DNA from: Roseateles oligotrophus
GTDB lineage: Bacteria > Pseudomonadota > Gammaproteobacteria > Burkholderiales > Burkholderiaceae_C
Direction of reading: 5' to 3'
NCBI RefSeq assembly: GCF_025717515.1
Contig: NZ_JAJIRN010000005.1
Coordinates: 432,341 to 496,340, forward strand
Length of the DNA: 64,000 nucleotides
This document shows, in pieces, positions 34,297-46,056 of the stretch. A model generated the notes under the pieces. It saw only the letters and a list, made by a program, of their open reading frames with translations. It was not told the origin of the DNA and did no database searches. The first letter of the stretch is position 1, and each line of letters starts with the position of its first letter. A program made the position numbers and the translations under genes.

Positions 34297-35742
34297 ATGA
34301 ACGAGATCACATTCTTTTGGCACGACTACGAAACCTTCGGTCGCGTCCCGCGGCGCGACCGCCCGGCGCAGTTCGCGGGCCTGCGCACGGATGCGGACCT
34401 GAATGAAATCGGCGAACCCTTGATGCTTTATTGCCAACCGGCGCCGGATTTTTTGCCCGACCCGGAGGCTTGTCTGTTGACCGGCATCCTGCCGCAGGCC
34501 TGCCTCGAAAAAGGCGTGCTTGAGCATCAGTTCGCCGATGCGATCGAGGCCGCCTTGGCAGAGCCTGGCACGGTCGGCGTCGGCTATAACTCCATTCGCT
34601 TTGACGATGAGGTAACGCGCCATTTGTTCTGGCGTAATCTGATCGACCCTTACGCGCGCGAGTGGCAAAACGAATGTGGTCGCTGGGACATTCTGGATGT
34701 CGTGCGCTGCGCCTACGCGCTGCGGCCCGACGGGCTGCAGTGGCCCAAACATGAAGACGGCCGGCCTTCCTTCAAGCTTGAGCACCTGACCGTTGCCAAC
34801 GGGCTTGTTCACGAGGCCGCCCATGACGCGCTCAGCGATGTGCGCGCCACCATCGCCTTGGCCAAGCTGCTGAAGACCGCGCAACCCAAGTTGTTCGAAT
34901 TCTGCTTGCGGCTGCGTAAAAAGGACGCGGTCTGGGCCGAAATCGGCGTTGGCCGGCCGTTCCTGCACATCTCCGGCATGTACGGCCCCGAGCGCGGCTG
35001 CATCGCCTTGGTCTGGCCGCTGGCGCCGCATCCGACCAATAAGAACGAGTTGATCGTCTGGGACCTGGCGGCCGACCCGAGCGAGTTGCTGACGTTGAAT
35101 GCTGCCGACATCCGTGGCCGCTTGTTCGTCAAGCAAGAGGATCTGCCCGAGGGCCAGACGCGGCTGCCGATCAAGACCATTCACATCAACAAATCGCCGA
35201 TCGTGATCGGCAATCTGAAGACCTTGTCGCCGGCACTGGCCGAGCAATGGGGGCTGGATATGGCGCAGGGTTTGGCCCATGCGCAGCTGCTGATGGACAA
35301 AAAGGGCCGGGCGCTTGATGGCCTCTGGGGCGAGGTGTTCAAGCGTGAAAAGTCCAACCTAACGCCGGATGTGGACGAAGACCTGTATGGCGGCTTCATC
35401 GGCCCGGACGACCGGCGCGCCTTGCAGCGCCTGCGTAGCTTGACGCCCGAGCAACTGACGCAGCGAGCCAGCGAGGGCAAGCTGAGCTTTGCCGACCCGC
35501 GCCTGGATGAGCTGGTGTTCAGGTTCCGGGCGCGCAACTGGCCGGCCAGCCTGAGCACAGCCGAGCAAGAGCGCTGGAATGCCCATTGCGCAGCTCGTTT
35601 GCATGAAGGGGAGGGCGGTGCACAGACTTTGTCCGCGCACTTTGAGCAAATCGATCAACTCAGCGAGTCGGCCGACGAGCGTGGACAGGAAATTTTGGGC
35701 GCGCTCTACGACTATGCCGAACAGATCGCACCGGCCATGTAG
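34297..35742 (+). CDS. sbcB: Exodeoxyribonuclease I
   Basis: 481 residues from ATG 34297, close to E. coli ExoI. DEDD exonuclease motifs: FFWHDYETFG (Asp10, Glu12), GYNSIRFDDE and HDALSDVRATIALAKLL. The SH3-like and C-terminal ExoI domains follow (RLPIKTIHINKSPIV, LDELVFRFRARNWP). It degrades single-stranded DNA 3' to 5' in recombination and mismatch repair. Standalone gene. Confidence 0.96.
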   Translation: MNEITFFWHDYETFGRVPRRDRPAQFAGLRTDADLNEIGEPLMLYCQPAPDFLPDPEACLLTGILPQACLEKGVLEHQFADAIEAALAEPGTVGVGYNSIRFDDEVTRHLFWRNLIDPYAREWQNECGRWDILDVVRCAYALRPDGLQWPKHEDGRPSFKLEHLTVANGLVHEAAHDALSDVRATIALAKLLKTAQPKLFEFCLRLRKKDAVWAEIGVGRPFLHISGMYGPERGCIALVWPLAPHPTNKNELIVWDLAADPSELLTLNAADIRGRLFVKQEDLPEGQTRLPIKTIHINKSPIVIGNLKTLSPALAEQWGLDMAQGLAHAQLLMDKKGRALDGLWGEVFKREKSNLTPDVDEDLYGGFIGPDDRRALQRLRSLTPEQLTQRASEGKLSFADPRLDELVFRFRARNWPASLSTAEQERWNAHCAARLHEGEGGAQTLSAHFEQIDQLSESADERGQEILGALYDYAEQIAPAM

Positions 35743-35767
35743 TCGATCTTCAACAGGAAATTACCGG

Positions 35768-36262
35768 ATGAAGAAGACTCTCTTTTTCTCGCTGGCTTTA
35801 GCTTGCTTGTCGTTCTTGAATGCCGAGGCTCAGCCCATGGACAATCCTGCGGCTCAACAATGGCGCTCCGATGTCACGGCGGCGGAATGCAGTTTCGCGG
35901 CCAGCATGGCGCGGCGGGATTTGGCGGCTTTTGAACGACACCTGTCGGAGCAGGCTTTGTTCTTTGGTGGCGGTGAGGTGTTGCGCGGCAAAGCGGCCGT
36001 TCTGTCCGAATGGCGCGCCCATTTTGTAGCTCCGTTGGCACCATTCTCCTGGGCACCGGATGAGGTGGTGGTCAGCCCGGATGGCAGCCTCGCTCACTCA
36101 ACCGGTTTGGTACGCAGCCCCAGCGGCGCGCTCTTGATGCGTTTCAACTCGGTCTGGCGTCAAGAATCCCCGGGTGTCTGGAGAGTGGTGATCGACCGGG
36201 CAAGCCCTTTGACGGCCGCCGAGCGTGGCGCTGAAATCAAACCAGCTGCGAGTGCTTGTTGA
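35768..36262 (+). CDS. Exported NTF2-like (SnoaL/DUF4440-type) protein
   Basis: 164 residues. A signal peptide (MKKTLFFSLALACLSFLNAEA, about 1-21) is followed by a compact NTF2-like domain: AAECSFAASMARRDLAAFERH, SEQALFFGGGEVLRGKAAVL and VWRVVIDRASPL. This DUF4440-like fold is found in many small periplasmic proteins with no single function. It starts 25 bp after sbcB and may be co-transcribed. Confidence 0.8.
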   Translation: MKKTLFFSLALACLSFLNAEAQPMDNPAAQQWRSDVTAAECSFAASMARRDLAAFERHLSEQALFFGGGEVLRGKAAVLSEWRAHFVAPLAPFSWAPDEVVVSPDGSLAHSTGLVRSPSGALLMRFNSVWRQESPGVWRVVIDRASPLTAAERGAEIKPAASAC

Positions 36263-36435
36263 GTGGTGTCCAGTTGGTTTCGCGCCGGCTCGGCTGAGCT
36301 TGGACTCGCAAATAGGGCGAGTACGGTCCCGATCGCTATCCCGACCATGGAACCCGCCGTCAGTGCGTTGAGCATCAATCGCCCCAGCGAAGGTGGACGT
36401 CGTAGCTTGTGCTGCGGGTAGATCGGCTGAATCAT
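36160..36435 (-). CDS. Possible small membrane protein
   Basis: 91 residues from ATG 36435. After a basic N-terminus there is one hydrophobic helix (ALTAGSMVGIAIGTVLALFA, about 23-43) and an Ala/Ser-rich tail. It overlaps the 3' end of the NTF2-like gene by 103 bp on the opposite strand, which lowers confidence, and no clear ribosome site is seen. The hydrophobic helix and Arg/Lys-rich start make it plausible. Confidence 0.3.
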   Translation of the reverse strand: MIQPIYPQHKLRRPPSLGRLMLNALTAGSMVGIAIGTVLALFASPSSAEPARNQLDTTQQALAAGLISAPRSAAVKGLARSITTLQTPGDS

Positions 36436-36623
36436 GGGCCTCCCAGGCGACCAGGTTGAAGGGCTAGTTTCCTGGTATTGAAGTGGCCACACCAGGGTGG
36501 AATCCCCAGGCTCGGCTCAAAAGAGCTTGAAACGATTGCCTGTTCGGGGTTTTCTGCGTGGCGTAAATACGTTACACCTGCGATAGTCGAGATTCGGTGA
36601 AGCCACCGGCAAAGGAGATGCAG

Positions 36624-37571
36624 ATGCATGAAGCAACAAAGCCAGCGGATGGCGCTGATGGCGCGCAAGACGTGATCGCCGCTCGAATGCGCGCCTTGAT
36701 GGTGCGCTCGCCGATGGCGGTGGGTTTCGTCAAGGACGAAGTTTTCACCTTGGTGAGCGAGCATTTCAATCACCTCTTTGGTCACGGTGACGACACCGAT
36801 TTGACCGGCCAGTCCACCCGTAGCGTGCATGTGTCGGACGCTGCCCTGAGTTCGGTGCATGAACGGATGACGGCGGCATTCGTCAGTGGCCGCCCGCTGG
36901 ACGATGAGTTCGAGTATGTACGCCGGGACGGCAGCCGTTTTTGGGGCCGTTTACAGGCCACGCCGGTGCAATGGGATGAGCCGGCGGGCGAGGCGCTGTG
37001 GCTATTGGATGACGTCACCGTGGCACGCCAGCTGCGTATGCAGCCGACCTGGACCGCCAAGCATGATGCCTTGACCGAGTTGGCGAACCGGCGTGAGTTC
37101 GAGCGCCGTTTGGCAGAGCATGTGGGCAGCCGCCGGCACGAGCCGGTGTCGGTGCTGTGGGTCGACGTGGACCATTTCTCCGAAGTCATTGCCGGCATGG
37201 GTGTCGAGGTCGGGGATCATTTCCTCTATGGCTTGGGTCAGTTGCTGATCACCAAGGTGCGAGCGTCCGACTTGGTTGCGCGGCTTGAAAATGATTGCTT
37301 TGCGGTCTTGCTGCCGAACTGCGATCAGCATTACGCCGAAATCGTGGCCGAGAAGATGCGTTCGGGCATTGCCGGTTTCCGTCTGCGCTGGGGCTTGCAC
37401 CGGACTCGGGTCAAGGCTTGTGTCGGCGTAGTGCAGTTGCAGGCCACGCTCGAGAGTGTCGATGCCGTGATCGGAGCCGCGGTGTTGGCCTGCACCGAGG
37501 CCAAGGCGGCAGGCGGAGACAGCGTGCGGGTGTTCATCTCGGCCGGCGGGTTCGAGGAGTTGGCGGGCTAG
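36624..37571 (+). CDS. PAS-GGDEF protein with degenerate active site
   Basis: 315 residues from ATG 36624, 7 bp after AAGGAG. Residues about 25-140 are a PAS-like sensor (RSPMAVGFVKDEVFTLVSEH, FEYVRRDGSRFWGRL). Residues about 150-310 form a GGDEF domain (HDALTELANRREFERRL, VLWVDVDHFSEVIAG), but the signature GGDEF reads ENDCF (222-226), so diguanylate cyclase activity is not expected. The inhibitory I-site RxxD is intact as RASD (213-216) at the normal 5-residue spacing. It is therefore more likely a c-di-GMP-binding or scaffolding protein. Ends with a strong terminator. Confidence 0.85.
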   Translation: MHEATKPADGADGAQDVIAARMRALMVRSPMAVGFVKDEVFTLVSEHFNHLFGHGDDTDLTGQSTRSVHVSDAALSSVHERMTAAFVSGRPLDDEFEYVRRDGSRFWGRLQATPVQWDEPAGEALWLLDDVTVARQLRMQPTWTAKHDALTELANRREFERRLAEHVGSRRHEPVSVLWVDVDHFSEVIAGMGVEVGDHFLYGLGQLLITKVRASDLVARLENDCFAVLLPNCDQHYAEIVAEKMRSGIAGFRLRWGLHRTRVKACVGVVQLQATLESVDAVIGAAVLACTEAKAAGGDSVRVFISAGGFEELAG

Positions 37572-37595
37572 ACCAAGCGGCTTCCTGGCGGCATC

Positions 37596-37623
37596 GCCCA
37601 CCTTGGCAAGGTGGGCTTTTTTT
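37596..37623 (+). terminator. Rho-independent terminator after the PAS-GGDEF gene
   Basis: GCCCACCTT (37596-37604), loop GGC, AAGGTGGGC (37608-37616), followed by seven T. Perfect 9-bp stem 24 bp after the stop codon. Confidence 0.92.
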
Positions 37624-37755
37624 CGTCTGCGCGTGCTCAGATGCAGGTGGCGTGACGAATTGACGGGAAATATCCCTTCTTTTCTAAAGTTCTGGCGCGC
37701 GCTGCCGATGACTTAAGCAGAATCCAGGCATACACCAGCAGTACGGAGTTTCGCC

Positions 37756-38055
37756 ATGTCCATCGGTCTGTCTACCGCCTTGTCCGGCATCTCCGTGGCC
37801 AACGAGCGCTTGCGTGCGTCGGCCAACAATATTGCCAACACCCAAACCTCCGACTTCCGCCGCCAACAGGTCGAGGCGCAAACCCTTGAATCGGGTGGCG
37901 TCAAAGGGCAGTTGCGCCAAGTCAACTCGGTCGGCAACGCTGCAGAGACCGATTTGATGACCCAAAAATCCGCGACCTATGCCTTCGTGGCCAATCTTCG
38001 CGTGCTGCAAACTCAGTTGGATGCTTCGGGCACGATGCTGGACATTCACGCCTGA
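37756..38055 (+). CDS. Small flagellar basal-body rod-like protein
   Basis: 99 residues; GGAG 9 bp before the ATG. The N-terminus MSIGLSTALSGISVANERLR, then SANNIANTQTSDFRRQ is the flagellar basal-body rod motif (NIANxxTxxF) of FlgB/FlgC/FlgG proteins, and the C-terminus (ATYAFVANLRVLQTQLDASG) matches the FlgC-like closing helix. It lacks the middle domain, being shorter than FlgC (about 135). No other flagellar gene is in the window. Its function may differ from a rod protein. Confidence 0.8.
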   Translation: MSIGLSTALSGISVANERLRASANNIANTQTSDFRRQQVEAQTLESGGVKGQLRQVNSVGNAAETDLMTQKSATYAFVANLRVLQTQLDASGTMLDIHA

Positions 38056-38076
38056 GCCGCTGAGCCCCCTTCGATA

Positions 38077-40161
38077 TCAGTTCAAGGGCAGCTTCAATTC
38101 AACCGTCGTTCCCTGGCCAATTTGGCTGCGCACCGAAATCCGGCCCTGCAGCAGCTCTTCCACCAGCATTCGCACGACGCTCAAACCCAAACCGGCACCC
38201 GAGCGGCCCAATTGCCCGCTGAAGAAGGGGTCGAAAATGCGCGGCAAGGCCTCGGCCGAAATGCCGCAGCCGTTGTCACTGATCGTCAAATCGAAGGACT
38301 TCGGAAGGGCTTGAAGATTCAAGCTGAGCAGCGGTTGGCTGGCCTGCTTCAGGCCATGATCGATGACGTTATCCAGTAGCTCTTCGAGCACATCGCCCAG
38401 CGCATGCATGGCGCCATGCATCAGCAAGCGTGCGGGCAAGTTCAAGTCGCATTTGATGCCGGCAGCATCCAGGCGCGGCTGCTTGTGTGCCAGGGTGTCG
38501 CGCACCAGCAGACAGACATCGAAGTCCTGGGCAGCTTCTTGAGAGCTATCGCTGGACAAGGCCTTCAAGCGCTGAATCAGCTGGGTAGCGCTCTCCAATG
38601 ATCTGTCCACCAGCGATGAGCATTCTTGTAGCGAGCTGGCGGTTTCACTCAATGCTTGGCGGCGCAATGGGCCCTCTTGGAGCCAATGCTCCAGTTCGAC
38701 GGCGCGGTCGTGGATGACCGACGCCCCCATGCGCGCATTCCCCAGTGGCGTATTCAGTTCATGCGCCATGCCCACCACCACCCGGCCCAAGGCCAACTGC
38801 TTCTCTTGCTGCATCAAAGCGCGCAGGGCTTGCTCCAGTTCTTGGGTGCGCGCCATGACGCGAGCCTCCAACTCTTCGTTGGCCTGCTGCAAGGCGGCTT
38901 CCGCCGCGCGCCTGATGCTGGCTTCGGTCTGCAAGCGGGCCAGAGTCTGGCTCAGCTCGGCATTGCGAGCCGCCAAGGACTGTTCAAGCCGATTGCCTTG
39001 GCGGGTCAGTTGCTCGTTCTCCAGCCTGGTGTGCTGCAAATCGACAACGTCTTGCATCGCATTCGACAACGTTGAAGAAACGGCGCGCATGCGCTGACGG
39101 TAGATGTCCAGCAAGCTGTGGCTGGCGCGCACGGCTGCGGCGGCGTCACCTGCATCTTGGCCATGACGGGCGATCGCCCTCAAAGCATATTCACGCACGA
39201 ACTTGGTGGCATCGTTTTGGGCTCTGAGTTCGACCTCATAAGCAAGCAATGCTTGCCAGGCCTCGGCCGTGGCTTGTTCGCGCCATTCGATCAGCAGTCG
39301 GGAGAGTTCGATGCCCAAGGCCGCACCCCTGAACTGCTCGCAGAGTTGCTGCACGAGCGGGTCGGCCAGAGCATCCAGATGGAGCCGAGCTTGGCCGGTT
39401 TCTCCGACCAGGCTTTCGATGAAGGACAAATTGAGGTGGCTGACCAGCGCACTGGCTGCCAAGCCATGCTGTTGAGCGACGTTCAAGCCGTCTTCATGCA
39501 AGGCCTTGCAGCGCAGCCAAAGTGGCGCGCCGGCGGGCGCCATCTGTTCGTCGGCGAGTACAAAACAGGCCGTGGCCGCACTACCCAGAAGACGATGGAG
39601 ACTCAACGGCGCCATTCGGCCTCGCTTGACCAGCATCTGCTCGACCAGACTCAGCAGATCTTCATACATCTCGCCCAAAGCCATGACGGTTGCCCGGCTG
39701 ACCTGAATGCAGTCGGCCAGTTCTTCTTCCTTGGCGCCTTCGGTCAACTCAAGGGCTCGGCTGAGCTGCGACAGCGCCCCATGGTGCATTTGCATCCTGG
39801 CTTGCAGCAGTGCCAACACATGCAGTGCCGCCGCTTCGATCAGCGGCTCATCTTCCAGCAAAGTGGCCGACCTTGCCATTTCAAGCGCCTGCTCCAGCAG
39901 TCCGCTATTGGCCAGATTGACGTCCACGCGCAGCCGCGTATACAAATCCAGGATTTGCGCAAACAACTCGTTCGACGGGGCCAGATCAAGGTTCGAGGAA
40001 CCTCCATCCGAGGATTTATCGGGCCGCGCAACGGCGAAGGCTCGCAGCGCCGACATCGCGGCCGGCAACTCCATGCGGGCCAAATGCAGTTGCACGGCCA
40101 GCAAAGAGGATCTGTGGCTGTCCTTGGCCAAGAGCATATTTTGCATATCACTCACCATCAT
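38077..40161 (-). CDS. Cytoplasmic sensor histidine kinase with helical-repeat N-terminus
   Basis: 694 residues from ATG 40161 (GAGAGG 7 bp upstream). No membrane segment. Residues about 1-360 are TPR-like helical repeats, residues about 370-450 a coiled coil (ELSQTLARLQTEASIRRAAE), then the dimerisation box GMAHELNTPLGNAR with His467 and an ATPase domain with ELLDNVIDHGL, SDNGCGIS, IFDPFFSG and GAGLGLSVV. No receiver domain and no response regulator next to it. Its architecture matches the kinase at 59517. The input is presumably cytoplasmic. cpdB lies 92 bp upstream on the same strand. Confidence 0.88.
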   Translation of the reverse strand: MMVSDMQNMLLAKDSHRSSLLAVQLHLARMELPAAMSALRAFAVARPDKSSDGGSSNLDLAPSNELFAQILDLYTRLRVDVNLANSGLLEQALEMARSATLLEDEPLIEAAALHVLALLQARMQMHHGALSQLSRALELTEGAKEEELADCIQVSRATVMALGEMYEDLLSLVEQMLVKRGRMAPLSLHRLLGSAATACFVLADEQMAPAGAPLWLRCKALHEDGLNVAQQHGLAASALVSHLNLSFIESLVGETGQARLHLDALADPLVQQLCEQFRGAALGIELSRLLIEWREQATAEAWQALLAYEVELRAQNDATKFVREYALRAIARHGQDAGDAAAAVRASHSLLDIYRQRMRAVSSTLSNAMQDVVDLQHTRLENEQLTRQGNRLEQSLAARNAELSQTLARLQTEASIRRAAEAALQQANEELEARVMARTQELEQALRALMQQEKQLALGRVVVGMAHELNTPLGNARMGASVIHDRAVELEHWLQEGPLRRQALSETASSLQECSSLVDRSLESATQLIQRLKALSSDSSQEAAQDFDVCLLVRDTLAHKQPRLDAAGIKCDLNLPARLLMHGAMHALGDVLEELLDNVIDHGLKQASQPLLSLNLQALPKSFDLTISDNGCGISAEALPRIFDPFFSGQLGRSGAGLGLSVVRMLVEELLQGRISVRSQIGQGTTVELKLPLN

Positions 40162-40253
40162 TCTTTGCCTCTCGACGACAAGGCCAAACGGACGCCCCAT
40201 TGTTGCGGAATTCGGCGCTTGGATGACGGGTAGAGGAGCTTGACTCCCCTCGT

Positions 40254-42170
40254 TCAGGGGGTCAATTCAAACATTGCGGAACCATCTGTGTGCATTCTTA
40301 CCAGTTTGACCTTGGTCGAGCCAGGCAAATACGCAAGGCCCCCGGCCCCCGACACAAAGTGCAGCTGTATGCCGGGCACCGGGCGGATGCGCCAGTTGAC
40401 GTCGGCGCTGGGGTTGAAGTGGCCTGCCTGGCTCAGGTATTGCGACAAGGCCTGGCGAGTTTCATCCGGCGCGTCGACGACGATCTTGCCGGCGTTCAGG
40501 CCGGGAAAATTGCCACCGCCATGGGCCCGGTAGTTGTTGGTGACGACCAGAAACTGCGCTTGTTCATCCAGCGGCCGGCCCTGATATTGCATATTGACAA
40601 TGCGCCGCTCGTTTGACTTGCCGCGTCGACCCTCGGCGTCATAGCGGGCGGCCTGGGTGACGTCTATTTCGTACGTTATCCCTTCGATCGAATCGAAGTT
40701 GTAGGCCCGGAAGTCGCCGTCCAGCAGCTCTTGCGTCGGCGGCCCGGCAGGGTCGATGCGGCGGAACTGACCGGCCGACATCTCCAGCCATTCACGCACC
40801 TCGGCACCACTGAGCTTGAGGGCCTTGATGGTGTTGGGGTAGACGTAGAGGTCCGCCACATGTTTGGCCAAGATGGGACCGGCGGGGATGTCGGTGTAGT
40901 TGTTGAAGCCCTGGCGGCCGCCGGACTTGAAGGGTGCCGCCGCCGACAACAGCGGCAGCTTCTCCAGCTCGGTGCCCTGTACGGCACGCCGCATATAGGC
41001 CAGCTGTGCCTGCGCGACCAATTGCACCGAGGAGTCGTCCTGCACCTGCGCGAAGTAGCTGTGAATGGCGGCCGAGCTGCTGGCGACTTGGGCGCGCATC
41101 GCCTTCAGCGTGTCGGCATGTTCGGCTGCGATCACATGAGCCACCATGGGGTCGGCCGCCACCAAGGCTTCTTGATTGCTGCGCCGGTAGATCGCGCGCA
41201 GCTTGGAGTGGCTGTCGACAACCCGCCACTTGCCTGCTGCATTCCGGCTGAGGGTCAGGTCGATCAGGCCCAGGTGGTCGCCCCAGCGGCCCGGCATCAC
41301 CGCCGGCACGCCGTGAATGCTGCCCTTGCTCAGGTTGACGCCGGTATGATCGGCAAACAGCGCGCTCGGAAATTCGCTGTGCGCGTGCCCCAAGAGCAGG
41401 GCGTCCAGGCCCGGCAAGCGCGCCAATTCGGCGGCCTTGTTCTCGGCCATATCCGGCTGCGAGGTTTTTTCGAAACCGGTATGGGCAATCGCCACCACCA
41501 AGTCCGCGCCCTTGGCTCGCAACTGCGGAATCAATTCCCGCGCCGCCTCCACCATATCCCGCGTGCTGACTTGGCCTTCCAGATTGGGCCTGTCCCACTG
41601 CATGATTTGCGGCGGGGTCAGGCCGATCACGCCAATCTTCAGTCGCTGCGGCCGGCCGGCCTCATCCTTGAAGTTGCGCTCCAGCAGCACATAAGGCGTG
41701 AAGGCATGGCGAGGGGCTTGGCCCTTGGCTGTGAGCCGCATCACGTTGGCATTCACATAGGGGAAATTCGCGCCGGCAATCGCTTCGCGCAAAAAGGGCA
41801 GGCCGTAATTGAACTCATGGTTGCCCAGATTGGCGGCGTCCACACGCAGCAGATTCAAGACCTTGTAGGCCGGATGGATCAATCCCTTGGGCCTGTTCGG
41901 GCCGCGCGCGATCACATCGCCCAGCGGGTTGCCTTGCAGCAGGTCGCCGTTGTCAAACAACAGGTTGTTGGGCGCCTCGTCGCGCGCCGCGTTGATCAGG
42001 CCGATGGTCTTGGCCAGCCCGTATTCATCGGTACTGCGGTCTTGGTAATAGTCGTAGTTCAGCAAATTCATGTGCAGATCGCTGGTCTGCAGGATGCGCA
42101 ACTTCAACTCGCTCGCTTGGGCGCCAAGGCAGCCGGTCAATAAAAAGGCGCAAAGAAATGTTTTCAACAT
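40254..42170 (-). CDS. cpdB: 2',3'-cyclic-nucleotide 2'-phosphodiesterase/3'-nucleotidase
   Basis: 638 residues. An N-terminal signal MLKTFLCAFLLTGCLGAQA could be cleaved by signal peptidase I or, through LTGC, by signal peptidase II. The metallophosphatase motifs follow: QTSDLHMNLLNYDY, FDNGDLLQGNPLGD, NLGNHEFNYGL, GHAHSEFP. The C-terminal 5'-nucleotidase domain includes SGAEVREWLEMSAGQF and VTNNYRAHGGGNFPGL. It scavenges 2',3'-cyclic nucleotides and 3'-nucleotides in the periplasm. Divergent from the 2-oxoacid dehydrogenase operon. Confidence 0.95.
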   Translation of the reverse strand: MLKTFLCAFLLTGCLGAQASELKLRILQTSDLHMNLLNYDYYQDRSTDEYGLAKTIGLINAARDEAPNNLLFDNGDLLQGNPLGDVIARGPNRPKGLIHPAYKVLNLLRVDAANLGNHEFNYGLPFLREAIAGANFPYVNANVMRLTAKGQAPRHAFTPYVLLERNFKDEAGRPQRLKIGVIGLTPPQIMQWDRPNLEGQVSTRDMVEAARELIPQLRAKGADLVVAIAHTGFEKTSQPDMAENKAAELARLPGLDALLLGHAHSEFPSALFADHTGVNLSKGSIHGVPAVMPGRWGDHLGLIDLTLSRNAAGKWRVVDSHSKLRAIYRRSNQEALVAADPMVAHVIAAEHADTLKAMRAQVASSSAAIHSYFAQVQDDSSVQLVAQAQLAYMRRAVQGTELEKLPLLSAAAPFKSGGRQGFNNYTDIPAGPILAKHVADLYVYPNTIKALKLSGAEVREWLEMSAGQFRRIDPAGPPTQELLDGDFRAYNFDSIEGITYEIDVTQAARYDAEGRRGKSNERRIVNMQYQGRPLDEQAQFLVVTNNYRAHGGGNFPGLNAGKIVVDAPDETRQALSQYLSQAGHFNPSADVNWRIRPVPGIQLHFVSGAGGLAYLPGSTKVKLVRMHTDGSAMFELTP

Positions 42171-42336
42171 AGGCTAGCTTGGAAGGAAGAGCCTGGATGC
42201 TAGCTGCATAGGGTTTTTTCCAGGGCCGAATTTGGCTCTTCACTCCAAAACAGGCTCGCCGATCCGCTACGCTAGACCCCGAGCCGCCGGCAACCCCGGC
42301 GCACCCTCCGTGAGGCAGACTGAGCAGCACCGCTAA

Positions 42337-44695
<2,359 letters not shown>

Positions 44696-44699
<4 letters not shown>

Positions 44700-45979
44700 T
44701 GGGAATTCACACAATCAAAATGCCAGACATCGGCGAAGGCATTGTCGAAGTTGAAGTGGTGGCCTGGCGGATCAAGGTCGGCGACAGCATCACCGAGGAT
44801 CAAATCCTGGCCGATGTGATGACGGACAAGGCGACGGTGGAAATCCCTTCGCCGGTGCATGGCCGGGTCTTGGCGCTGGGCGGCGAGGCCGGTGAGGTGA
44901 TGCGCGTCGGTTCGGACCTGGTGCGCATCGAGGTGGACGGGGCGGGGGCTGAAGCTGCACCCGAATCTGCCCCCCCACCAGTTGCTACTGCTGCGCCAGC
45001 CCCGATCGCGGCGAAGACTATGGCGCAAGCGCCCGCAGCGGTCGCGAGTCCACCGCCAGCGGCCGTGCACCGGCCGCAAGACCTGAGCCCGAGCGACAAG
45101 CCGATTGCCTCGCCGTCGGTGCGCCGACGTGCCTGGGAGTTAGGTATCGACCTGGCGCAGGTTCGGCCCAGCGGTTCCGGCGGACGCATCATGCATGCCG
45201 ACTTGGAAGGCGTCAGCGCACAGCCCAAGTCCCCAACAGCGTATGCGGCTGCCCAAGCCCCGGCGCCCCGCAAGGCCTTGGCCGCCGATGAGGTCATCAA
45301 GATCACCGGCCTGCGCCGCAAGATCGCGCAGAAGATGCAGGAGTCGAAGCGGCGGATTCCGCATTTCAGCTATGTCGAGGAGGTTGATGTCACCGAGCTC
45401 GAGGCCCTGCGCGAGCAGCTCAATCAGCGCTGGGGAGCAACGCGCGGCAAGTTGACCGTGCTGCCCTTGCTGGTTCGTGCGATCACAAGAGCGGTGGTCG
45501 AGTTCCCCCAGGTGAATGCGCGGCTCGATGACGAGGCCGGCGTGCTAACGCGTTACGCGGCTGTTCACCTGGGCGTGGCGGCGCAGACCGATGCCGGCTT
45601 GATGGTGCCGGTCTTGCGCGATGCGCAGAACCACGATCTGTGGTCAAGTGCGGTGGAGATCAAGCGACTGGCCGACGTTGCCCGATCAGGGCGTGCCACC
45701 CGCGACGAGTTGACCGGCTCGACCCTGACGCTGACCAGCCTCGGTGCCTTGGGCGGCATCGTCACCACGCCGGTGGTCAATCACCCCGAGGTGGCGATCG
45801 TCGGCGTCAACAAGATCGTCGAGAGACCGATGATGCGCGGCGGCCTGGTGGTCGGGCGCTTGATGATGAATCTGTCGTCCTCCTTTGATCACCGGGTGGT
45901 CGACGGCATGATCGCCGCTCAATTCATTCAGGCGATTCGGGCGCAATTGGAGAGCCCGGCCATGCTGTTCGTGGATTGA
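44696..45979 (+). CDS. bkdB: Branched-chain 2-oxoacid dehydrogenase E2 (dihydrolipoyl acyltransferase)
   Basis: 427 residues from ATG 44696 (ATGATG; the second ATG is also possible). One lipoyl domain with DVMTDKATVEIPS (lipoylated Lys45), a Pro/Ala linker, a peripheral subunit-binding domain (SPSVRRRAWELGIDLAQV) and the catalytic acyltransferase domain ending in SFDHRVVDG. It transfers the branched acyl group to CoA. No E3 (lpd) gene follows, so E3 must come from elsewhere in the genome. Confidence 0.95.
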
Positions 45980-46056
45980 TCGGCCCGCGCCATCGCCATC
46001 TTGCCCGGCCTGAGCGTCAAGCAGGGCTTGACGCGTCGAACTGGCTTGGCGGTCAA

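Noticed and set aside
39118..40233. 371-codon open frame on + opposite the first histidine kinase
   Set aside because: Shadow of the kinase gene; no recognisable motif.
40240..40265. Hairpin at the cpdB stop codon as a terminator
   Set aside because: The stem has a bulge, includes the stop codon and lacks a T-run on minus.
40731..42143. 470-codon open frame on + opposite cpdB
   Set aside because: cpdB motifs are unambiguous on minus; the + frame is His/Gln/Arg-rich noise.
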